From Thinopyrum elongatum (Eukaryota; Streptophyta; Magnoliopsida; Poales; Poaceae): a stretch of 64,000 bases of DNA. The stretch's first letter is position 1. The number at the start of each line of letters is the position of its first letter. The stretch covers positions 217,402,255 through 217,466,254 of the forward strand of contig CM022303.1 of the NCBI GenBank assembly GCA_011799875.1. The letters run 5' to 3'. Positions 10,988-22,535 of the stretch are shown here, one piece after another. The translations under genes were made by a program, and so were the position numbers. Under the pieces are notes generated by a model. The model ran no database searches, was not told where the DNA came from, and saw only the letters and a list, made by a program, of their open reading frames with translations.

Positions 10988-11516
10988 ACAGGAACTCGAT
11001 GTAGCACGCAAGGTCGCTGACGCACGTGCGGGCCTCCACCTCCGCCTCCCGCCTTCGGGCGGCGGTGGCGGAGCGGGTGTTGACCCCGGCGGTCGACGAT
11101 GGGCTGGCGGCCACGACGGTCGACGATGGGATGGCGGTCACGACCACCACCTCCCGCCTTCGGGCCATTGTGGCGGAACTGGTGATGGCCACAGTGGCTG
11201 ACAGTGGGGTGGCGGCCACGATGGCCACCTCCCGCCTTCGGGCCGCGGCGGCGGAGCGGGCGATGGCTCTGGCTTTCGAAGGTGATGTGGCGGCCACGGC
11301 AGCAGACGGTGGGGTGGCGGCAATGACGTCCAGCAACAGCTGCCGACGGGCAGCGGCAGCGGAGCATGTGGTGGGTGTTCCGCGCAGACCCAACAGGGAC
11401 GCCACGCGCACTACACTACGCCGGGGACTGTGCCGCCGCCGCGGTGTAGCCTCCGAGCTGGAGCTGTCCTCTGATGATGGCGGCGTGGCTAAGCGATGAC
11501 GACGGACTGGTGCCAT
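10988..11516 (-). pseudogene. Minus-strand ORF cut by the gypsy insertion
   Basis: The frame starts at an ATG at 11516 (MAPVRRHRLATPPSSEDSS), about 82 bp below a good TATA box (TATATAAA, 11598-11605 minus). It runs about 175 residues to ...CVSDLACYIEFL at the edge of the LTR of element J; the next few codons and the stop belong to the LTR. The N-terminus is Ser/Arg-rich. The middle consists of repeats built on AAARRREV-type motifs, with 'cctcccgccttcgggc' recurring at about 11047, 11150 and 11228. The remainder of the gene is not recognisable on the far side of element J. I do not recognise the family. The intact TATA box and leader suggest a real gene inactivated by the insertion. Confidence 0.5.
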
Positions 11517-11597
11517 TGGCGATTATGGGAGAAGCATATGAGATAAGCTACATGGAGGGAGGAGAAAATGCGACGCATGACTCGCTGGCCGTGAGGG

Positions 11598-11605
11598 TTT
11601 ATATA
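11598..11605 (-). promoter_or_regulatory. TATA box for the disrupted ORF at 11516
   Basis: TATATAAA on the minus strand is followed by about 80 bp of leader to the ATG. Confidence 0.5.
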
Positions 11606-11836
11606 GCAGGCCGGTAAGCATTGGGATTTTGGGGGATTTCACCGAGTCGGGCGGGAAGCTTGCGCGGGAACCTGCGCGGTTGCGCGGGAACGGGCTCCCC
11701 GATGATTCATTGGCGCCACTTCGAGCCATCATTTAGCCAAAAGAACGCCCCCGTGCGCTGCTCCAGCTTGCGCTCGAAGCTTTCTGCGGTAGTGGGGTGA
11801 CAAGACGTGCGAGAGGGGGACGAAAGGACACATACA
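11606..11836. other. Upstream region of the disrupted gene
   Basis: This GC-rich stretch lies between the TATA box at 11598 and the start of the long LTR at 11837. No ORF or repeat is recognised. Confidence 0.4.
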
Positions 11837-13388
11837 TGTAACACCCTAGATTTTGGCCCTTTCTTTTTCTTTTGATTTTCTGATGATTTTGCTTGAGATT
11901 TCTTTTTTCATGGCTATGGTGTCTGGAAACTTGGGAAGATCATCTCTTCTCAAGTCTTGAAAGTGGCTTGTCATCCTCAAAACCATCTCAAGATCTTGTC
12001 ATTTCCATCTGGGCCCAATCCGAAATTCCTTTTCTTGAGAATATTCCTTTTTCTATGAAAGGAATAATTCTTTTTGCCCTAGGTTGTGAAGCAATCTACC
12101 TTTCTGTCTTCCACAAAATTCTCATAAATCCTTTGGGACATATCTTCCTCAGATATGTCAAAATCCTTCCTTGTCATGTTAAAAAATAATTCACAAATTT
12201 TCCTTTTCCTATTCTGCCCTAAGTGGCACTTTGAGAATGAAGTGCTATTTATCTTTGCTTGTTTGACCCCAAACTTTTTGTACACCTCTTACTATCCATA
12301 TAATTGCCACATGCCAAAATTCAACTCAATTTGCATAGTAAATATTTTTCAGCTAATTTCCAAAGTTTCTGTCCAGGAAGGAACTTTGTGAAGGAGGTAC
12401 TAGCTAGGCATATCCAAATGAGTTGAAATTTTGACATGACCTCTATATGATCAAATCATAGCTCTCCTCCAAATTTGAGCTCATGTCATCACTCTATGTG
12501 AGCTCATCATCAAATCTTGTTTTCTGGTTAGAATTTCAGTTTGTGAAGCAACTATATTTTATATTTCTTCATTATGGCTGAAAATTTACCACGACATGCT
12601 CCTACCCATATTAACTTTCTCCACCAAATTTGGGCTCATTCCATCTAGCCATTTGCCCTCTACAATTTTTCTTAGACTCTGTTCAGATTGAAGCTTTATG
12701 AAGAAAGTACCATTTTGGTATTTCCAAATTGAATGAAACTTTTATAGTAGCTTCATATTCTCATATAACTCAGCTCCTCCAACTTTCAGCTCAAACTCAT
12801 TTGATATGTGAGTGCTACTTCATAGTTTGCATTTCTGAACAGTGGGGTACTTTCTACAGCAAGTGCCATTTTTCTTCATCCAAATGAGCTGCAAATTCGC
12901 AGAAGTGATCATCTTAGTGTGTGATCACACTCAGCCAAAGATCAGAGTCTAGCTCCTACTCAATATCTCTCACATCACTTCAAGCACCTTGTTGTTGATC
13001 TGCTTTGGAGACTTGTGCAAATCTCTTGTTTGCCCCTGCCCCTGGTTCTTTCTTCGTTGGCAATCAGTGTTGAACGGTCTACCTCTCAAACATGGTTTGA
13101 TAGCCCAGAGCGCGTGTCACCACCATGTTGACGCGGTGATCATGGGGCTGACATGCCAAACAGCGCGCTCTGGCACCCCGCGGCCACTGTGCTCGTCCGT
13201 TCCTCTGCTTCTCGAGCTCACTTCATGTCCAACAGCTCCCCCGTGATCCCCTGCTTTGTCCTGTGCCGCTGCCCCGTCCTGTATTGCCGCCGTTGAGTCG
13301 CATCAAGCGCACCTGTGACGCAAACTCCTCTGCTCCTCCATTGTCCGGTCGGCCGAGACCTCCTGAGCCTTCCCGAGCCCTCCCCGGG

Positions 13389-13400
13389 CCTATAAGTAGG
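13389..13400 (+). promoter_or_regulatory. Predicted LTR promoter of block E
   Basis: A CTATAAGTAGG box sits in a GC-rich stretch and is followed by a C-rich leader. This matches the position of CTATAAATAGCCC (about 26679) in the related LTR D. It is probably the U3/R boundary of this LTR family. Confidence 0.5.
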
Positions 13401-16333
13401 TGCCCCGACCTCCTCCGCACCTCGCCGCTCTCTCGCCTGTCTCCCTAGCCCACCAGAGCCACCTCACCGTGCCTCCAACCGCCGCGGCCATCGCCGGAGT
13501 TCGCTCAAATTCGAGCAACCCCGAGCTCACCCCCTCCTCCTTCCACCACCAGTAGCTCCCCTCCACCCCGGCGAACCTCTCCATCTGTTCTTTTCCTTGC
13601 CGGAGTGCCCATGGCCATGACCCCAAGGTTGACCGCTGCCCCCGTCTGCGGCCATCGTAAGCCACCGCAGCTGCAACCCTCCCCGGCGCCGCTGCTGCTC
13701 TCGGACGGGTGTGCCCCACCTTCCCGCATGCCCCGGTGGTTCGAGCTCCACCGGGGGTGGTCTGTGTTGCTAGCGCACGACCGGACAGAACCTCCTCTAT
13801 TCCAGTGGCTTCCTCCTCTCATAGTCCTCCCGCGCTCCCCGGTGGCTACCTCCGAGCGCGGTGCTCCGCCCTGGGCTCGCCGGCACCTTCCCCTTGGCCG
13901 GAGGTGGCCGGGATCTCGGAAGCCAGCGCCGCCGCGCCCTCCCTTGCCCCTCCTCTGTTCCGCGCGGGGACAACGAGGGGATGAAGACGACGATCCAGCC
14001 AGGCGGGCCCCACCACCCCTCGGTCCCATAGGTCAGTCTAACGAGGAGTTGACCTCGCTCCCGCTGACGTGTCAAGTGGAGGTGTATTCCTCTGTATCCG
14101 TTTTCTTTTAATGAAAGCGTATTCTCCATCTGTTTCAGCCAGGAATAAGTTTTCCAGAAGCGAAGGCGTATTTCTTCGAAGTGCGCTTTCTGTTTTATCC
14201 ACCAGGGGCCTGTTTGTGAAGATATTTCTACAGAATAGTCCCTGGACTTCAAACACTCGTATCTTCACGACCGTAACTCCGAATCAGGTGATTCCAAAGG
14301 CCACATCTTCGTACCGTCGAGCCCGTTCTGTTGGTACCATTTTCACTATGTTGCCACACATTGAAAATGACCCTTTTGCCCTTACCCTTAATCAGCCCCC
14401 TCCGAGAGAGAAACGTGTCCGGCGATTCTTTCTGCGAGATTCTCGCACTTCTTCCCGGAGAACCCTTCACCCCAGGCAAGCCATGATAGCCACTTGCATG
14501 ATAGCCTTGCAGTAGCAATGGTTTTCTACTTGAATATTAAAGAGTTTTGTGCATGTTAATACTTCATGAATGCTTTATGTATGCTTGTGAATCCATGCTT
14601 ATCTTCATGCTAGGTTCTTATGCACCATGTTAGCATGTGGTTACTTGTTTGTATTACTCTCATATGTCATGCTTGTTAGTAGTACATGTTGGTACTAGTG
14701 ATGTTCTTGGCTGCATGATTATCGTTTGTTATGAAGGATATCTGTGATATGATCATCGCTATGCCATGTTCATCTGCATCCAGTAAACTGAATGCTTTAT
14801 TATTGTTGATGCTAATGTTTCATATGATAAATGGTTATACTTCCCATCCATGTTCATGTTGATATCCTACTCGTATGCATTGTGTTTCATCATGCTATTT
14901 TATTATGGCTCAGCTCATCCTCATTCAAGTTTAACCAGATATTAAATGAACTTGAACACCTGTTGGTTGAGTCATAGTGCCATCGAGACGAGCTGACCAG
15001 TGCAACCACATTTGCCTTTATGGGAAGGCCTTAATGCGGTCTATTGCCATGCCTCTTGCCGGTGCCTCCAACTAGGGAAGGTTAGGTGTGCGCGCTACCT
15101 TGGCCAGGTAGGCGGCAGTAACCTTGTGTGCCCGAGTTGTGTTGTACCCGGGTTGTCCCCGTTTGGGACCGTTTTTGTTTTGCCACGACAGTGTCCGTTG
15201 GATGTCCAGAGTGGCATCGGGGCCACCCATGACTTAGCCCATAGGGGAGTTTGTTGGAGTGGCCGGGAGAGTGTCATGCAGTAGATCGATTTTGTCGGAA
15301 CACCGTTGGTCCACCTGAATGGGAGCACGAGGCCTTGGGTTCCGTGGTGTGTGTACAATGTACTAACCTCTGTAGAGTGTATAATCTATTGATAGCCGCG
15401 CTCGCAGATATGGGCCCAATTCGTAGTAGGTCACACTATGGGTCAACAGTAATAATAACCTCCTTAATAATAACCCTGGTTCAATGAGGAAAGAAGTTGG
15501 TTGATCTTTATGTGATCGTGAGAGGATCACAGTGGTGTCATGGCTACCGAAGTTGGTTGCTGTTTATGGTGTCATGTGATGATCCCGAGTAAAGATCAAG
15601 CTCCTTGTGGTCTTGTGGTCACTACGGTATTGTTAATACCAAGCTTGGTTGAACATGAGATTGTTGTGTGATGTCCGCGATCGTAAGTTGACGCATGTGG
15701 TGGTTATGGGGTAACCTCCTATCAGAGTAAGTTGGTTCATGATATGTTAAACATGCTGCATGTTAGTATCATCCTGTGCATATCATGAGTAACATTGCCA
15801 TGCTCATTTCATATAATGCTAGATGTGTTATGTTCAACATGTTCATGCCATGCTCATATGATGTTGTTCTAGTGGTATCATGCTCATCATTGTTTAACCT
15901 GTAAATGCCATGCTGTTGTTTGTCTTGATTGCTTTGGTTGCTGTGAGCTTGTGAGTACATTCAAAGTACTCACCTGGCGTGTCATGCCAGTTTGCATGTC
16001 ATGTCGTGATTGCTTGTTTGCCGAGGATCCTGAGTTTGCGAGCTAGGATAAGCGTTCCAGCCAGAGTCCCTGCGGAGTGGAGTCCATCGCTGTCGTCATC
16101 ATTCCGCTGCTAGAAGTTATCCTACTGCTTCGAGTTGTTCTTCTGCTAGCATAGAACTACTTGAGCAGGCGTAGTATCGTCGTGCCGATGTAATTCCCCG
16201 TTATATCAGAACCTTTGTATCCCTATCATTTGTAATAAGAGCTGATTTGTTCAATGCCAAGCAGTGCCGTATTCCAGAAGACTTGATCTCTGGGCTGGGA
16301 TACGGGGTGTTCCAGTCTCTCTGAGCCAGGGTA

Positions 16334-16558
16334 TCCGTCCTGGTTTATAAGTCGTCTTTGTATTTTTGTGCCAAATTTTGACTAGAGATTTAACTAATAA
16401 TACGAATGCATGTCACCAAATATTATATCATTGGATTCGTATTTGAACATAGTTTCAAATTGTATAATTTTTATAACAAGCATTAACATTTTGTTAGTTA
16501 AATTTAAGGTCAAAATATGGCACAAAATATAAAGGGGACTAATAGACCAAGACGGAGG
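16334..16558. mobile_element. Stowaway-type MITE (Tc1/Mariner-like)
   Basis: This ~225 bp element is flanked by TA dinucleotides (16332-16333 and 16559-16560). Its ends are imperfect inverted repeats: tccgtcctggtttataag at the left, and ctaatagaccaagacgga at the right. The interior is AT-rich and itself palindromic (for example 'gcatgtcaccaaatattatatcattgga'). It contains 'gtgccaaattttgac' and its inverse 'gtcaaaatatggcac'. The CTCCGTC-type ends and TA target are typical of Triticeae Stowaway MITEs. It sits inside the 3' end of LTR block E. Confidence 0.85.
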
Positions 16559-16568
16559 TAGTAGCACA

Positions 16569-16991
16569 CGGCCGCTCTCTACGCAGTGTCGCAACTGCCG
16601 GCCGGCTTGTAGACGCTGTGTGTTCAACTGCTCTATGCGTGTGGTTGCTCGCAGTTGAGGCGGCCGCGGCGCGCTCTGCTTGCATCCCGCAATGCGCGCT
16701 CTACTCTCGCGTCCCTCTGGGCGCTCTTCCCTCGTCCCTCCACGCGCGCTGCCAGTGTTTGGGGCCAACGCATGATCACGTACGTTCATGCTGCCATTAT
16801 GCATGCGGTTGTGCCGGGCGCGGTGCCACGATGCAGTTACCCGCTGCAAAAACTGCCATGCGGACGCGCCGAGAATCCAGGTCGCCCGGCCCCCATTTAT
16901 TCCTGCGGCCATTTACCTTCATCTCTCGCGCCACACGACACAATAAGCACACCCACGATGACACATACAGAGAGGATATCCAGCGGTTCCA
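16569..16991 (+). other. GC-rich sequence upstream of the exonuclease pseudogene
   Basis: No element was recognised here. It may contain the old promoter of the exonuclease-like gene. A weak 'catttattcc' occurs near 16896, and the sequence just before the ATG is a plausible leader. Confidence 0.35.
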
Positions 16992-17735
16992 ATGGTGCTC
17001 CCCGTGGCTCCAATGGCGCTCCCAGCGGCCGACGACGACAACGGGGGGCAGTTCACCACGCATCATGTAGTGAACACCCACGTGAGGGGGAAGGACCTCT
17101 CGGTGGTGTACATGAATGAGCCGGTCTCGGTGGAGAGCTCCATCCAAACTATGGAGCAGTTGCTTGCTGAGGACAAGTACCAAGTGGTCGGCTTTGACCT
17201 CGAGTTCACTAGCGGTCATGCCGGGCACAATCAGAAGGTTTCCGTCACCCATTTGTGCGTGTGACATGACGTCCTCGTCTACCACTACCACTTGGCCACA
17301 AGGCCTTGCGAGCGTTTCTCCAAGTTTATCAACAGCTCCGACTACAGTTTCGCTATGGTGGACACCACCAACGATGTAAAAGCGCTCAAGGTTTCGGGCT
17401 TGACCTGCCAGAATCTTGTCAACATCCGTGACCACTACAAGGTCTGGGGTAGCGACAACAACAAACAGAACTCCCTGGTTGACCTCGCCTCGACCATCAT
17501 CGACCCCTACTACATGAAGATGAAGGATGAGAGCAAGAAGGACAAGAACACCTGGCACAGTGCCTGGCATTAGAGACTGGATGAAGAACACGTCAAGTAC
17601 GCGGCCATGGACACGTACACAAGCTACGAGATGTACAGGCGGATCGTTGACATGAGGAAGTGTCTTCGTCCTGCCCCAGACGAGGCATCGAGCCACAGAG
17701 CAGTGGCGGGAGCGTCACAAGAAGTAGATGACTAG
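16992..17735 (+). pseudogene. 3'-5' exonuclease (Werner-type, DEDDy) pseudogene
   Basis: A single frame from the ATG at 16992 to a stop at 17733-17735 (about 247 codons, no intron) encodes a ribonuclease-H-like 3'-5' exonuclease domain of the WRN exonuclease type. ExoI is visible as VVGFDLEFT (Asp and Glu) near residue 73, an ExoII-like region follows around LVNIRDHY, and ExoIII is YAAMDTYTSYEMY (Asp and Tyr) near residue 205. Two in-frame premature stops, TGA at 17262-17264 and TAG at 17571-17573, break it with no frameshift. The latter falls between ExoII and ExoIII, so any truncated product would lack the last catalytic Asp. This single-domain exonuclease family is large in Triticeae (recalled, not checked). 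A CACTA-type terminus starts just downstream, so it may have been transposon cargo. Confidence 0.8.
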
Positions 17736-17833
17736 ACGATCGTTTCTCCTAGTTTAGAATGCATGCAATTGTTTATTGAGGTGTGTGCGAATGATTTGTA
17801 TAGTCACTTATGTAATTGGATGTTTATTTCAGT

Positions 17834-17868
<35 letters not shown>
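17834..17868 (+). repeat. (TA)n(TG)n microsatellite
   Basis: About eight TA units run directly into about nine GT units. Confidence 0.9.
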
Positions 17869-17949
17869 TATTCTTCTGTAGACAGAGCAAATCACATGGC
17901 TTACTAGCAGCAATCGTCCGTGTTATTATTGGTCTTCGCACACATTTCT

Positions 17950-18394
17950 GATTACGGACCTGTTTGCCATGTATCACACACATCTTGTTCAGTTGAACTA
18001 TTTCTGTTGTCTTGGGTCATCGCAAACAGTTCATCCGAGTGAACTATATGCCCTCCATCGCACAAACCTTGATCTAGCTGACCATTTCTATTGTGTTGCC
18101 TAATCACACACAGTTCATCCTAGTGAACTGTATGCCGTATATCGCACACACCCTCATCTGGCTGCCCATTTCTATTGTTCTGCCTCATCGCAAATAGTTC
18201 TGCTGGATTAACCGTATGCCACGCATCGCACACGCAACTCTCATCTGAATCATGTTTGATGTCTCCGCCATCGCAAACATTTTGTATCTTTTCTGACGGT
18301 TTTATTACATCACCGTTTGTGATTAATGCATCACACACTGTTTCATCGAAGGGTCTTTGATTGGACTGTCGCATTTGGACCAACCTGCAGTAGT
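17950..18394 (+). mobile_element. 3' terminal region of a CACTA-like transposon
   Basis: The block ends in ...CTGCAGTAGTG at 18394, the reverse complement of a CACTACTGCAG terminus. Inside lie ~95 bp degenerate repeats with the motif 'atcgca(a/c)ac(a)gttcatcc.agtgaactatatgcc' at about 18016, 18105 and 18186. Such subterminal repeats are typical of CACTA (En/Spm) elements. No matching 5' terminus was found, so the other end is lost, diverged or outside the recognised sequence. The exonuclease pseudogene lies directly upstream. Confidence 0.6.
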
Positions 18395-18460
18395 GATTGC
18401 AAGATCTAAAGATATACCTTCAAGCACTCACCTCCCCGGCAATGACGCCAGAAAAGAGCT
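18395..18460 (-). other. Leader remnant of element G
   Basis: Read on the minus strand, this follows the LTR of element G and contains its primer-binding site. It stops abruptly at the CACTA-like terminus at 18394, so the internal region of G is gone. Confidence 0.5.
18434..18450 (-). promoter_or_regulatory. Primer-binding site of element G (tRNA-Asp type)
   Basis: The minus strand reads TGGCGTCATTGCCGGGG, 15 of 17 matches to the complement of the plant tRNA-Asp 3' end. It lies 10 nt inside the LTR border at 18461. Confidence 0.6.
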
Positions 18461-19235
18461 TGACGTTTACTATGCAACTTTATTCTTCTAGACTCTGTTG
18501 GGCCTCCAAGCGTAGATTTTTGTAGGACAGTAGCAAATTTCCCTCAAGTGGATGACCTAAGGTTTATCAATCCGTGGGAGGCGTAGGATGAAGATGGTCT
18601 GTCTCAAACAACCCTGCAATAAAATACAAGAAATCTCTTGTGTCCCCAACACAGCAAATACAACGGTAAATTGTATAGGTCCATCAGTTTGGTGAAGAGA
18701 TGGTGATACAAGTGTAGTATGGATAGTAGATATATGTTTTTGTAATCTGAAAATATAAAAACAGCAAGGTAGCAAGTGATAAACGGAGCACAAATGATAT
18801 TGCAATGCTTGGAAACAAGGCCTAGGGTTCATACTTTCACTAGTGCAATATCTCAACAGTGCTAACATAATTGAATAATATAACAATCCCTCATGTGGGA
18901 TAAAAAATCACTCCAAAGTTTCTATCAGAGAAAGTAGGACGAAAACATGTATCAACCCATGTGCCTAGATTACCCCAATGTCACCATGGGAATCCACAAG
19001 TTGATTAACAAAACATACATCAAGTGACTCAGTAGAATACCCCATTGTCACCATGGGTATCCACATGCAAGACATACATCAAGTGATCTTAAATCGAAAT
19101 ATTCAATCGAACTTAACGAAACTTCAAAGAGCAAGACTCAATTCATCACAACAAGATATAGAGGGAAAAACACCATATGATCCAACTATATTAACAAAGC
19201 TCGTGGTACATCAAGATCGTGCCAAATCAAGAACA

Positions 19236-19270
19236 CGAGAGAGAGAGAGAGAGATAGAGAGAGCGAGAGG
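19236..19270 (+). repeat. (GA)n microsatellite
   Basis: An imperfect GA run inside the LTR of element G. Confidence 0.9.
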
Positions 19271-19507
19271 TCAAACACATAACTACTAGTACATATCCTC
19301 AGCCTCGGGGGTGAACTACTCACACATCACCATGAGAATGGAGGAGAAGTTGGTGGTGATGGTGATGAAGGAGTTGTCCCCGAGGGCATCTCGGCGCCAC
19401 CGGAGGAGAGGGGGAAGGGGCCTCTCCTTCTTCTTCTTCCTTGGCCCTTGGGGGGGAGGGAGGAAGCTCTTCACTAGATTGGATCTCTCTGTTGTCTTCT
19501 ATTTTTT

Positions 19508-22171
19508 TGTAGCGACCCGATCCCAATGGACCGGAGTCTCTGTGCTTCTGTGTCATCCCTGGATCGGTATGCTGACACACACAGTACTCGAGGAATTATA
19601 ACAGAGTTCAATCACACACTTTATTACATCGAGGTCCTCAAAAGAGTATTTATTACAATAATATGGCTGAAGGCCATCTAAATAAAATAACTGCGGAAGC
19701 TTCGAAGGTAAATGAGTCCATCCAACTCCACGGCAAAACTGAGTGCAGAACAACGACCTATCGCACCTTACTCTTCGCCTGAAAGATCTGCAACATGAAA
19801 CATTGCAGCCACAAAGGGTCAATACATTGAATGTATTGGCAAGTCACACCCAAAGAATGAAAACAGACCTATCATCTACATGCAAGGATATATCAAGTGG
19901 AAAGCTCTAAGGTTTAGTTTGCATAAAGCCAATTTTGTCTTACTCACTAGCCAAGTTTTATTTCTTGCATTTTAATTACTCTATTGTTAAATTTGACCGC
20001 CTCCAATTTAACCCACCTATGAGAGCTTTCGAGTATCATAGGTTCCCAAATTGTTATTTCCATGAGAGCCCCCGGGGATCATGGTTTAATTAAATCCACA
20101 TCAAAATAATTATTTGGGATGAGAAGATCTTCCAGAGGTTTCAAGTCTAGTTGCTCAAAGTTGTCCGTAACTGGGGACACGGCTAATCATGATTAGTTTG
20201 TACACTCTGCAGAGGTTTGCACACTTTTTCCCACAAGAATCGATGCCTCCCTTCACGTCCTCGCACTTCCGGGTGTTTGAGAACGGGATGAATGAAACAC
20301 GGTCTTCCGAAGAGTTCCTCTGGGACACTGCCGGTGCCCATCCAATCCTACCATTCTTCTACATCTCGTAGCACCGTCCGGCCAGAGTCACAACTAGGGT
20401 TAACCAAGCCAGAGCCCATAATGGCTTGTGGCTGCGCACTGGAGCTACTTGATATGAAACATGTCCAACCTTTTTGAACCTGGGCGGCATTCCCCACCTT
20501 TTCCTGAGTAATGCAGAGCCTCCTGGAGGATACATACTTGTCGACTGGTCCCGACAAACCTTTTCGCCCAGATGATTGATTAATTGGCATTGCAGAGCCT
20601 CCGAGGAAATACAATACATGTAAGTTGTTAATGTAGTCATTGTTTAAGTTCTCTCGCAACTTTCATGAATCACACGGTACCCAATCCACGTCTACCATAG
20701 CATGGCTAAGCAATAACTACACTATAATGATTCCCAAAGTGGCGGCAAAGACTATCAGGATCAGGCTAAACATATGGCTATCCTATCTGGGTTTAACATA
20801 GCATAGTAGTCCTACACATGCATACTACTATGTTGATAGAGGGCACTACATGCAAAGCAAAATCATAGGATTGGTATGATCAAAAGTGCAAACTTGCCTG
20901 TTAAAGTTGATGAAGTACTCCGCACTCAAAGTCTTGACAATTCTACTCTTGGCACTCCGGACAATCTAGCGTGAGCAAGCAATAACATACATAAGCGTAA
21001 CACTCAAAGATCCCAAAAAGAAACGACGAAAACACTTGTGAAAAACTCCGAAAGAACCAAATTAAGTTTCTGTACAGAACGTAATTTTTATAGTAGTAAA
21101 ATTTATATGATTTTGATCTTAACAGAAGGTACACATCAAAAGCTTCGATTTGCAAAAAGAATCAACTAAAATGGAGTTACGAAACTCAAGTTATGGCCTA
21201 TCGAAGTTTGAATTCAGATCTGATTGAATTCGAATTTTAAAACTTTCAAATTTTTTTTTTCATTTGGCTCTCTGGATAGAGGGGATTTTTATGAAACCGT
21301 AGAAAAAAGAATCAACTAAATCGGATCTATAGAATAGAAGATATACTAGAAAGAAGAATTAATATAGAATCTGAAGTTGGAAAAATCCTAAAAAAACAGA
21401 TTTCGGCCAGAGACAAGTGGCGTCCTCTGGTTGGATGAACACGTGTTCGCTGCAGGTTTCAGGGCGGACGATCGCTATCTAAAGGTTTCGGCTTAAAAAA
21501 AACTGAGAACCCGGTTCTAACTAAACCGAAAAAAACAAATCTAATAAACCGTTTTTTTAACTGAAACGAGTAGACCGATTGTGCACTTACAGAGAAGAGG
21601 GAACGAGGGGTTGGGGCGGCTTTCTCCTTTTTTTTTGAAAAAAAAAACTATCTTTTTTTTTACAGAAACACTAAAGCACCGAAAAAAATACAAGTAAAAA
21701 TAAGTCTAAAAATTTCCAGAAAATTAACATAGTTATATGGTCTTATATATGACCTTATGAACTTTTATCCGGCCTAAAATGCAAGTAAAAAAACATTTTT
21801 GCTACGCTAATAAAATTTTCATAAAAAAATAACTTGCAAATAAAAGCCAATAAATATATTTTAATTTCAAATTCAATTTCCAATATTTCCCTTCTGTTTT
21901 GAAGAAGTCCTTTTATCTTCTCTCTTTATTTTATTTTGGAAATAATGGAAGTGACTTTTTTTGGTGAAACCAAATTTGATCCAAAAATCCAAATTTTGAA
22001 AATTCAAAAGTGGAATTTAGGGAAACTTCCAACTCTCTCTTTTGGTCCTTGAGTTGCTCAAAGTCCCTTGAATCTGATTCAAATGAAAGTCCATGGGGCA
22101 AAAATGCATAAATCATGGATGCATATGAATGATCTAATTATTAACATCAAATTGAAAATTGGGATGTTACA
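19508..22171 (-). mobile_element. Solo LTR (element F), 2.66 kb
   Basis: The minus strand begins TGTAACATCCCAATTTTC and ends GGGTCGCTACA, a TGTA...TACA terminus of LTR type. It is flanked by a 5 bp duplication TTTTT (19503-19507 and 22172-22176). Removing it rejoins 'cttctattttt' to 'gctactgttttctgg' and restores the LTR of element G. The interior has no gag or pol ORF, so it is a solo LTR or an LTR-only derivative. The homopolymer TSD is weak evidence on its own, but the termini support it. Confidence 0.7.
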
Positions 22172-22535
22172 TTTTTGCTACTGTTTTCTGGCCGAAAACC
22201 ATTTCTTATATTCCTGGAAATCTGTACCTCCGATTGGGCTTACATTTTGAGGGGATTTTTATCCGGAAATTTTCTTTCTTGTGGCAAAAGAAGGGCTCCA
22301 ACTGATTTACGAGGTGCCCACAAGGCATCCCTGTGCGGCCAGGGGGGATAGGCAGCGCCCTATTGCCTTGTGGGGTCCTCGAGCACTGTCTTGTGTTGAT
22401 TCTTCCTCCCAAAAATCACATATATTCCATAAAAAATCTTCGTAAATTCTTATCATGTTTGGACTTTGTTTGGTATGGATTTTATGCAAAATAAAAAACA
22501 TGCAAAAAATAGGAACTCGCACTAGGCACTAGATT

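Larger units (their letters stand above)
11837..16568 (+). mobile_element. Long LTR-like block (element E), contains a MITE
   Basis: The block begins TGTAACACCCTAGATTTTGG. It shares its plan with solo LTR D (25464-28720): an AT-rich first third with recurrent 'gtgaagcaac' and 'gtgaaggaggtac' motifs, then a GC-rich part with a TATA box (cctataagtagg, about 13389) and C-rich leader. Late motifs are also shared ('gtgagtacattcaaagtactcacctggcgt', 'ccagaagac.tgatctctggg', 'tctctgagcc'). No gag or pol was found, so it looks like a solo LTR or LTR relic. The 3' border is inferred: without the MITE the sequence would end 'gggtagtagcaca', comparable to 'ggggtgccaca' of D. A matching TSD was not found (ataca before, cggcc after). 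GC-rich ORFs inside are not genes. Confidence 0.6.
18461..22535 (-). mobile_element. LTR of an Athila-like gypsy element (G), split by F
   Basis: On the minus strand the LTR ends ...CGTCA at 18461, followed by a tRNA-Asp-type primer-binding site. Going upstream it covers 18461-19507 and, after the inserted solo LTR F, 22172 to about 22535. The layout resembles the LTRs of elements A and B, with a 'ccataccaaac' region, a short coding-like 5' part and a 'gatgtgtgagtagttc' segment. The expected TGATAC-type LTR start is missing: the LTR is cut near 22535, where unrelated DNA begins. Confidence 0.65.

Noticed and set aside
13505..14252. GC-rich ORFs of 150-174 codons in block E
   Set aside because: They lie in the GC-rich promoter/leader part of an LTR, overlap on both strands and have no domain.
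16797..17696. 299-codon minus-strand ORF
   Set aside because: Antisense to the exonuclease pseudogene. The plus frame shows the recognisable catalytic motifs.
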